Of a stretch of DNA of 37,574 nt, positions 31,804-37,574 are shown one piece after another. Source of the stretch: Candidatus Neomarinimicrobiota bacterium (lineage in GTDB: Bacteria; Fidelibacterota; UBA8477; JABMPR01); contig JAYEKW010000113.1 in the NCBI GenBank assembly GCA_034716895.1, forward strand, positions 1 through 37,574, written 5' to 3'. Position 1 is the first letter of the stretch, and every line of letters begins with the position of its first letter. A model generated the notes under the pieces. That model was not told where the DNA came from. It saw only the letters and a program-made list of their open reading frames with translations, and ran no database searches. The position numbers and the translations under genes are program-made.

Positions 31804-34425
31804 TCAATTAAAAACGGGAACGATCTCCATACTTTTTAAGCGAAATTGATTCAATTTGCCATTCATATTCTGCACTGGCAAAGTCTCCTGGTTCAGGATT
31901 AAAGTATTCTGACCGGCTTGGAATTGTGCTTTCAGCCAGGCGCTTTCTTCCCAACTATCCCATGAACCAGTATGTGGGAAACTGACCATTTGTTCCAACC
32001 ACCACTCATTAATCGTGAGTTTGGCTAAACTACAGGTGTTGCCCGTACTGATGGATCCAGACCCATTACTGTAAAAAAACCGTAGGAGGTAATTCCCCCC
32101 TGAGGGCACTGAGAAGTCCATTTTGATAAAGGCTATATCTTGTCCCAATTCAACATAATAGGGCTGCTCTGGGGCTAAAAGCACCATGGCAGAGGGTCCC
32201 CGGTAATAAGGTTGACCTGGCAAGCTCAGGGTAGTTGTTGAATCCATCGCTCGCAGCGTGTAAAAACCCATCAAACTATCCGGCAGGCTCGTTGGGGAAC
32301 TGGTCAGGGTATCTAAAATTTGACCATTTACTTCTAAAAGACTTACCCCGGTTTCGCTCCACCAGATCAGCGTATCTGCAGACCAGGAGGTCTTTGGGAT
32401 TTTGGGAAGCAGGTGTTCTACACGTTCTATTTTAGAGGGGCTGGTATCCCGGTTTTGCTTTAGCTCGATCATAATATCAAGTGGCTCGCCCCTTAATGGA
32501 ATCGGTTTACCGGGGTGTTGTTGAGTGCCATTCACAGAAATAGCTGAGATTGATGACCCACTGCCTTTCAGTATGATGGAAAGGGGTGTATCATGTAAAG
32601 CTAGATTGGTAATTGAGAAATGATCCCACTGGAAGGGATTGTTTGGTGCCAGAACCAGTTCAAACTCTTTCAGACCAAAATCGTAATTGACGGAGAGACC
32701 AAATAGACCCTTGTAGATTGCTCCCAGCCAGGCGGCATCACTCCACAACTGTCGGTCAGAATTGATCTCGGTCTGATCAGGCCTGCCTGAAGCGTATTCA
32801 AAATTTTCACGATGGGTTAGAAAAAGGGCTGCTGACCTGATCAAACCATTAAAACTATGGTGGTAAGCCTCCTGGTTCTCAACTTGTTTGGCAGCCAGAA
32901 GTGCATAAGCTTCCACAAAGGGCCAAATTGCCTTGTTGTGATAGGGTGGTGAATGCGGCAATTGATGAGAGATCACAGGGCTGCCATACTGACTGCGGGG
33001 ATAGGTGCTTACGAGTTGTGCAGCCACTTGAGCAAATGAATTACAGAATAGAATACCTAATGATTCGCCAAGCAGGTCACGGTGAGCAGCAGGCAACCAG
33101 GCTGGGCTCGAGATCACATAGCTGGAAGGGGCACCGAGCGATTCATTCCAAAAATGTCTGAGAATATTATGATCAAGTCGCGTAACCAGCTCCGGCCAGG
33201 ACCGGGCACCATCAGAATTATTGTTTGCCAGGGCTAATCCAATTTCTAAAGCGCGCTTAAAGATAACATTAGTGGAAAGAGCCTGGGAGGCATGAATATC
33301 TGCTGGAGACATCCACTCAGAATAGGTTTGCTCACGCCAATCCTCAAAACTGGTTTCACCAAGCAGCATTCCCGATACCGGATCGCGATTCCAGAGCAGG
33401 TCTTCTTTTAGAGCATTGATGATCGGTTCTCGAATCTCATCCAACCAGGCGTGATCACCGGATGCTAAAAAAACTTCCCAGGCAGCCAGGGTCCACAGGT
33501 GGCGGTCACTGGAAATCGGCCAGGAACCACCGGTGCCAGTATCCTGGATGATACGCTTATTTGGGCTCAATTTTGCTCTTAAACTGGCTTTGACATTCTC
33601 CGGAAAGAGATAAGCCAATGAGAGCATGGCTGAGTAGGAAATGTCTCGGGTCCAAACACCCCGCCACTTCTTCCCTGCTGAAAATGCACTATCACTCCGA
33701 ATGTTCAGGATCGTTTCTTCCAGAGCCAGGTTGGTCAGAGCTTCCAGGAGTGGTGCCTGGGGACTGGAAAAGTGTGGGAGCTCTGATATATCTTCTGTTA
33801 GAGCCCATGTACGTGAACCAGTATCTGTATCTGGCGGCTCAAAACGGAGGCTGAGTTTATAGATCGAATCCAGCTCTGAATCATCAAACCGTAAGTGATC
33901 CAAGCCATTGGGGTCATCCCAGATCCACGTCATGGGAGCGGTTCCTCCAGCCAGGTAGAGACCCTCAAAAGAGTTGGCATAAATCGTATCATTTGTGGGA
34001 GTTATGTAGAAACCGGAATTTGTAAATGCCGTCAGTACCGGTCTCAGATCAACCCGAAAATGGACGTTGGCAGCATGCTCAAGGGGAGGGGGATCTCCAG
34101 GAATCACGGGTGCATGAATGCCAAAGCTAAGGGTGGGAGCATAAAACTCACTGATCCCCCGAGGTACTATGAGCTGATGATCCTGGCCAAATCCAGCCTC
34201 ATTGTCACGCCCATTCAAACTCAGTTTAAAAATGATGGGCTGCGACAGAGTTTGATCAGTCTCCATTGGGTAATTGGACTCAAGCTGAGTAGGACTAAAG
34301 GCTAGGGCTGTAAATTTGCCTTCCAGCACACGATCCGCTTTAACCTGGAATCCATCAGGATCTGTTTCGCAACTGTAGAACAGGCAAAATGCTAGAATGA
34401 GAATAGAGAAATATTTAAAATTCAT
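31804..34425 (-). CDS. lipoprotein with six-hairpin glycosidase-like domain and C-terminal carbohydrate-binding-like domain
   Basis: An 873-aa lipoprotein (lipobox FYSC, Cys19). Residues about 30-215 form a beta-sandwich. Residues about 225-620 look like an (alpha/alpha)6 barrel of the six-hairpin glycosidase superfamily: KKWRGVWTRDISYSAMLSLAY (about 252-272), GGSWPISSDRHLWTLAAWEV (about 299-318), GETSFEDWREQTYSEWMSP and RQLWSDAAWLGAIYKGLFGL. The conserved acidic residues in RDISYS and SFEDWREQ are candidate catalytic acids. A beta-rich region follows (about 620-720), then a galactose-binding-like (CBM6/35-type) C-terminal domain (SGGNYLLRFFYSNGSG, WEESAWLKAQFQAGQNTLIL). I cannot name the GH family. 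It probably degrades an oligo- or polysaccharide at the cell surface. There is no SusCD pair alongside. Confidence 0.78.
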   Translation of the reverse strand: MNFKYFSILILAFCLFYSCETDPDGFQVKADRVLEGKFTALAFSPTQLESNYPMETDQTLSQPIIFKLSLNGRDNEAGFGQDHQLIVPRGISEFYAPTLSFGIHAPVIPGDPPPLEHAANVHFRVDLRPVLTAFTNSGFYITPTNDTIYANSFEGLYLAGGTAPMTWIWDDPNGLDHLRFDDSELDSIYKLSLRFEPPDTDTGSRTWALTEDISELPHFSSPQAPLLEALTNLALEETILNIRSDSAFSAGKKWRGVWTRDISYSAMLSLAYLFPENVKASLRAKLSPNKRIIQDTGTGGSWPISSDRHLWTLAAWEVFLASGDHAWLDEIREPIINALKEDLLWNRDPVSGMLLGETSFEDWREQTYSEWMSPADIHASQALSTNVIFKRALEIGLALANNNSDGARSWPELVTRLDHNILRHFWNESLGAPSSYVISSPAWLPAAHRDLLGESLGILFCNSFAQVAAQLVSTYPRSQYGSPVISHQLPHSPPYHNKAIWPFVEAYALLAAKQVENQEAYHHSFNGLIRSAALFLTHRENFEYASGRPDQTEINSDRQLWSDAAWLGAIYKGLFGLSVNYDFGLKEFELVLAPNNPFQWDHFSITNLALHDTPLSIILKGSGSSISAISVNGTQQHPGKPIPLRGEPLDIMIELKQNRDTSPSKIERVEHLLPKIPKTSWSADTLIWWSETGVSLLEVNGQILDTLTSSPTSLPDSLMGFYTLRAMDSTTTLSLPGQPYYRGPSAMVLLAPEQPYYVELGQDIAFIKMDFSVPSGGNYLLRFFYSNGSGSISTGNTCSLAKLTINEWWLEQMVSFPHTGSWDSWEESAWLKAQFQAGQNTLILNQETLPVQNMNGKLNQFRLKSMEIVPVFN

Positions 34426-34700
34426 ATTTAGGTCCTTATCGCTCCTCTAAACTAATGAGTGTCTGTCTATAAACTCAATATTAAAAACCGTTGCTTGGTT
34501 GACGGATAATCAATATTCCAGATGAGATGACCACTTTGGAGCCGCAATTGGTATTCCATAATATGAATGATCAAACCCACAGTAAAGCTTGTGTCTGCAC
34601 ATGGAAAGGATTCTTGAGATCTCAATATTTCGGGTTGACGGTGATACCCGATCCGAGACAGAGACGGTCATGGAAAAAATATGGAAGTGTAAAGCAGCTA

Positions 34701-34728
34701 TTGAATTTCAATTTGCGGACAATATATT
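34701..34728 (+). promoter_or_regulatory. candidate sigma-70-type promoter of etfBA
   Basis: TTGAAT (34701-34706), a 16-bp spacer and TATATT (34723-34728) form a reasonable -35/-10 pair. The predicted start point falls within the palindrome immediately downstream, the geometry expected for repression. Confidence 0.5.
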
Positions 34729-34750
34729 ACGAACCGACCAGTCGGTATGT
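34729..34750. promoter_or_regulatory. TetR-type palindromic operator at the etfBA promoter
   Basis: The core ACCGAC-CA-GTCGGT is a perfect 6-bp-arm palindrome. Arms extended to 10 bp (34729-34738 and 34741-34750) match at 8 of 10 positions. The shape and the ACCGAC/GTCGGT half-sites resemble operators of TetR-family regulators of fatty-acid and acyl-CoA catabolism. No TetR gene is in the window. Confidence 0.6.
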
Positions 34751-34863
34751 TGAAATATTTTGCTTATTGACCCTCACAATCTATCTTTCCAATTCAACCA
34801 AGCTTTACTGATAGTTAATCAAGCGGGTCACTAAAGAATCGATCAATTTAGGAGGAGCTGATA

Positions 34864-35619
34864 ATGAAAATCGTAGTATGTGTCAAGCAGGTGCCTGATA
34901 CTGAAACAAAGGTCGTCATTGGAGCCGATGGACTGTCTATCGATCCCGGGGACGTGAAATATGTGATAAACCCTTACGATGAATATGCAGTGGAAGAAGC
35001 TTTAGCGCTCAAAGAAGCAGCTGGCGAAGGTGAGGTCATTGTTTTGACTCTGGGAGGTGAGGAAGCTCAACCTGCCATGCGCACAGCGATGGCTATGGGA
35101 GCCGATAGCGGTATTTTGCTTAAAGCTGAGAATGCGGCATTAGCCGACGGTTTTTCTATAGCAAAAACCCTGGCTGAAGAGATTCGGGGTTTGGAGCCAG
35201 ATCTGATCCTGGCTGGGAAAATGGCAATTGATGGTTATGGATACCAGGTTGCTACTATTATCGGTGAATTATTGGAGATGCCCGTACTGTCTACAGCCAA
35301 ATCACTGGAGATCGCTGATGGAACAGCTACCGTGATTCGGGATATTGAAGGTGGCAAGGAAACAATAACCGCCGGGACTCCCTGTGTGATCACTGCAGAA
35401 AAAGGTTTGAATGAACCACGTTATCCGGCTCTCAGAGGTATCATGCAAGCCAAGCGTAAACCGCTTGAGGTCAAGGAAATCTCCCTGGCTGAAGAAGGCA
35501 TTGAGATCTTGGAAATGAGCTATCCACCGAGAAAACCAGACGGGCGTATCGTGGGTGAAGGTCCAGAAGCTGCTACTGAATTAGTCAAACTGCTTCGTGA
35601 TGAAGCTCAGGTCCTTTAG
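34864..35619 (+). CDS. etfB: electron transfer flavoprotein beta subunit
   Basis: A 251-aa AMP-binding subunit of the soluble ETF dimer that accepts electrons from acyl-CoA dehydrogenases. It starts MKIVVCVKQVPDTETKV and contains NPYDEYAVEEALALKE, MAMGADSGILL, LAGKMAIDGYGYQVATIIGE (nucleotide-binding loop region) and NEPRYPALRGIMQAKRKP. AGGAGG lies eight bases before the ATG. It precedes etfA by 9 bp in a two-gene operon and presumably serves the two dehydrogenases found at 11576 and 23556. The sequence fits the ordinary (non-bifurcating) group, though this needs structural comparison. Confidence 0.96.
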   Translation: MKIVVCVKQVPDTETKVVIGADGLSIDPGDVKYVINPYDEYAVEEALALKEAAGEGEVIVLTLGGEEAQPAMRTAMAMGADSGILLKAENAALADGFSIAKTLAEEIRGLEPDLILAGKMAIDGYGYQVATIIGELLEMPVLSTAKSLEIADGTATVIRDIEGGKETITAGTPCVITAEKGLNEPRYPALRGIMQAKRKPLEVKEISLAEEGIEILEMSYPPRKPDGRIVGEGPEAATELVKLLRDEAQVL

Positions 35620-35628
35620 GAGGTCATT

Positions 35629-36597
35629 ATGAGTAAAATATTAGTTTTTGCAGAACAACGTAATGGTCAATTAAAATCCTACGCTTTGGAAGCAATATCA
35701 GAGGGTCGTCGCCTGGCAGATGCTGCCGGAGGTGAACTTGCAGTCTGTATTGTTGGATCTGATTTAGCTGGAATGACCGCCACTGTCGCGAGTTACGGTG
35801 CCGATAAGATCTTGGCTGCAGATGATGGTTCATTAGCTGTGTATTCACCGGGAGCTTATGCCAATTTGCTCAATGATGCTTTAACTGCCACTGCCGCTAC
35901 CGTCATGCTGCTCAGCTCATCGGCTATGGGTCGGGAACTGGGAGCTTTGCTTGCAGCAAAAGCAAATGCCAGTTTATTGAGTGATGTTATTGAAACTGCC
36001 TGGGATGGTGACCACCTGGTAGTCAAACGTCCCGTCTATGCCGGGAAAGCTTTTCTCAAGATTGCTGTTAAAAGAGCACCAGTCTTTGTTACGCTACGGC
36101 CCAATGTATTTGAGGCGGTTGAGCAATCAGGTAGTGGGACGGTTGAAAATATTTCTGTCGGCGGAGGTGATAATTCTGTTACTGTAATTGACACGAGCAT
36201 GACAGCTTCCACACGTCCCGAATTGACCGAAGCAAGTATCATTGTATCAGGTGGTCGCGCCATGGGTGGGGCAGATAAATTCGGTGTCATCGAAGAACTG
36301 GCCGATACACTTGGAGCTGCAGTTGGGGCTTCCCGCGCAGTTATTGATGCTGGTTGGAGAGCTCATGCGGATCAGGTTGGTCAAACCGGAAAAACCGTTT
36401 CTCCCAACCTGTATATAGCCTGTGGGATATCCGGTGCCATCCAGCATTTGGCCGGCATGAATTCTTCCAAATGTATTGTCGCCATCAATACTGATCCTGA
36501 AGCACCGATATTTAAAGTTGCTGACTATGGTATTGTGGCTGATTTGTTTGAGGTTGTCCCTGCTCTAAATGCAGCAGCAAAGGAGCTGTTAGGGTAG
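35629..36597 (+). CDS. etfA: electron transfer flavoprotein alpha subunit
   Basis: A 322-aa FAD-binding subunit. The N-terminal domain begins [14 protein letters not shown]. The C-terminal FAD domain has [47 protein letters not shown] and [20 protein letters not shown], followed by [20 protein letters not shown]. Length is typical. The etfB stop codon overlaps the AGGAGG ribosome site of this gene, so translation of the two is closely linked. An intrinsic terminator follows. Confidence 0.96.
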   Translation: MSKILVFAEQRNGQLKSYALEAISEGRRLADAAGGELAVCIVGSDLAGMTATVASYGADKILAADDGSLAVYSPGAYANLLNDALTATAATVMLLSSSAMGRELGALLAAKANASLLSDVIETAWDGDHLVVKRPVYAGKAFLKIAVKRAPVFVTLRPNVFEAVEQSGSGTVENISVGGGDNSVTVIDTSMTASTRPELTEASIIVSGGRAMGGADKFGVIEELADTLGAAVGASRAVIDAGWRAHADQVGQTGKTVSPNLYIACGISGAIQHLAGMNSSKCIVAINTDPEAPIFKVADYGIVADLFEVVPALNAAAKELLG

Positions 36598-36620
36598 GCG
36601 TTTTTTCCTTGTTGTAACAT

Positions 36621-36655
36621 AAAGAGGCTGGTATTGTACTGGCCTCTTTTATTTG
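36621..36655 (+). terminator. intrinsic terminator after etfBA
   Basis: AAAGAGGCTGGTA-TTG-TACTGGCCTCTTT forms a 13-bp stem including two G-U pairs with a 3-nt loop, followed by TTATTT. It lies 23 bp after the etfA stop. Confidence 0.9.
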
Positions 36656-36714
36656 AATGAGTTATTTGGCTGAAACGAGAAAAAATGCACCAGTTAGAAT
36701 TGACATGAGGAAAT

Positions 36715-37383
36715 ATGCTTAACCCTAATGGAATACTGTTTGATCTTGATGGCACTCTGGTGGATACCAGCCGTGATATTTCTGCAAATCTTAACCGCGC
36801 TTTTGAAGCATTGGGATATCCACGCTTGACCCACGAGAAGATCCTTTCTCATGTGGGGTATGGTGCCCACTTTTTGGTTCAACAATGCCTTCAGACGCAT
36901 CGGCCAGATGTCAAAGTGGATGATCAATTGGTAACAGAGATATGGGAAAAATTTCGGGACTTTTATCATATCCATATTATTGATGACGCCCAACCATATC
37001 CCGGTGTCATCGAATTCTTAAAGCGAGAGCAGCGTCGTCCCATGGGAGTGATCTCGAATAAGCCGCAGGATATGGTCAGGGCAGTATTAAAAGGGCTTGA
37101 TCTTCTCCAATATTTCAAGTTCAGTTGGGGACGGGATACTTTTCCTGTTTCAAAGCCTGATCCGGAAATTATCCGCTATGGTGTTCACGAACTGGGCTTT
37201 GATGATCCAGGACAGGTGTGCATGGTAGGTGATAATCAGGTCGATACGATTGCAGCCAAAGGAGCCGGTGCTGTATCAGTTGCGGTTACTTATGGTTTCA
37301 CCCCTTCTGCACGATTGGAACAAGAGGAACCGGATTATCTTTTAAATAGTTTCCCTGAGTTTGTTGAAGCCCTCAGAAGTTAG
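36715..37383 (+). CDS. gph: HAD hydrolase, phosphoglycolate phosphatase-like
   Basis: A 222-aa cytosolic HAD subclass IA phosphatase. It has motif I ILFDLDGTLVDTSRD (nucleophile Asp10, Asp12), a helical C1 cap (LNRAFEALGYPRLTHEKILS), motif II GVISNKPQ, the motif III Lys in SKPDPEIIRYG, and motif IV MVGDNQVDTIAAKGAG. The pattern is closest to Gph/PgmB-type enzymes. 2-phosphoglycolate, formed when 3-prime-phosphoglycolate DNA ends are repaired or by oxygenation reactions, is the usual substrate, but HAD substrate calls from sequence are unreliable. TGAGGAAAT precedes the ATG, and the etfBA terminator upstream implies its own promoter. Confidence 0.85.
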   Translation: MLNPNGILFDLDGTLVDTSRDISANLNRAFEALGYPRLTHEKILSHVGYGAHFLVQQCLQTHRPDVKVDDQLVTEIWEKFRDFYHIHIIDDAQPYPGVIEFLKREQRRPMGVISNKPQDMVRAVLKGLDLLQYFKFSWGRDTFPVSKPDPEIIRYGVHELGFDDPGQVCMVGDNQVDTIAAKGAGAVSVAVTYGFTPSARLEQEEPDYLLNSFPEFVEALRS

Positions 37384-37451
37384 ATAAACAAAGAATCTCC
37401 CTGAAATAACAAGAATTGGTCTGAAAGTGTAGGCTTGACATGACACTATTA

Positions 37452-37546
37452 GTCTTTGCGAGCGTATTAAGCGTGGCAATCTCTGAGTCATGGTACTCCA
37501 CAGCTCTGAGGTTACCGCAGTCGACTGATATCTCTTTCGCAAAGAC
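37452..37546. repeat. REP-like element with 10-bp terminal inverted repeats
   Basis: GTCTTTGCGA at 37452-37461 and TCGCAAAGAC at 37537-37546 are perfect inverted copies around about 75 bp that include GCGTGGCAATCTC and a GAGGTTACCGCAGTCGACTG segment. The wording resembles the dispersed GTCATTGCGAGCG...GTGGCAATCTC family known from many bacterial genomes. No ORF lies inside. Confidence 0.7.
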
Positions 37547-37574
37547 AATTTAAGGTATTGCCTTTATCTTTAAG

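Larger units (their letters stand above)
34426..34863. other. intergenic region upstream of etfBA
   Basis: About 440 bp between the divergent glycosidase-like gene and etfB. A 94-codon frame at 34527-34811 has no family resemblance and runs through the promoter and operator, so I reject it. The region holds the promoter and palindrome described separately and ends in a strong ribosome site, AGGAGGAGCT. Confidence 0.6.

Noticed and set aside
34527-34811. 94-codon open frame upstream of etfB
   Set aside because: No family resemblance, odd composition, no ribosome site, and it runs through the best promoter and operator candidates of etfBA.

Overview
The window reads as a chromosomal segment of a Gram-negative bacterium of the FCB (Fibrobacteres-Chlorobi-Bacteroidetes) superphylum. 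A Candidatus Marinimicrobia (Neomarinimicrobiota) or close relative is my best guess; no taxonomic marker was searched. Supporting signs are a carboxypeptidase-regulatory-domain TonB receptor paired with a DUF4249-type lipoprotein, calcium-loop inserts of the type DxNGNGxWDxxEP, several lipoproteins with an SC or AC lipobox, a YbeY zinc motif in which the third His is Asp as I recall for Bacteroidetes, and many genes with weak Shine-Dalgarno sequences. Base composition looks moderate and uniform. I see no prophage, complete IS, CRISPR array or tRNA.

Layout: (1) 217-5640, a LytS-type histidine kinase and LytTR regulator followed by a TonB receptor and its partner lipoprotein. (2) 5598-6602, an EpmA-like EF-P lysine ligase on the minus strand, converging on and overlapping the lipoprotein gene. 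(3) 6906-9917, a DNA-repair run: a PolX whose polymerase site looks destroyed but whose PHP nuclease site is intact, endonuclease III, acylphosphatase and a PC4-like ssDNA-binding protein. (4) 9919-11440, a FetAB-type ABC exporter on the minus strand, divergent from glutaryl-CoA dehydrogenase and galE. (5) 13924-14955, a ten-TM putative metal exporter, divergent from topA, which is followed by glyS. (6) 19120-20401, a coiled-coil zinc-ribbon protein, a strong terminator and the RNase P RNA gene with an enlarged P12 arm. (7) 20812-29579, a tightly packed run recJ-fabH-acyl-CoA dehydrogenase-pgpH-ybeY-corC-mazG, probably one operon. (8) 29722-30093, a small HTH/lysine-rich/coiled-coil protein with a strong RBS and its own terminator. 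(9) 30172-34425, a PAP2 phosphatase, an AphA-like acid phosphatase lipoprotein and a large six-hairpin-glycosidase-like lipoprotein. (10) 34864-37383, etfB-etfA behind a promoter that carries a TetR-type palindrome, then a phosphoglycolate-phosphatase-like HAD enzyme.

How the genes fit together: the two acyl-CoA dehydrogenases need the electron-transfer flavoprotein encoded by etfBA, so the window holds much of an acyl-CoA oxidation electron pathway. A lysine/tryptophan degradation end step (glutaryl-CoA to crotonyl-CoA) is explicit. The remainder is housekeeping (DNA topology, repair, tRNA charging, RNase P, nucleotide sanitation, c-di-AMP turnover) plus cell-surface uptake and periplasmic hydrolysis.

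Most unusual items: the polymerase-dead PolX, the transposase-HTH/histone-H1-like small protein, the palindrome over the etfBA promoter, and several intergenic repeats, one of which appears to lie inside the RNase P RNA. No wholly new multi-gene system is evident. These are the leads I would follow.
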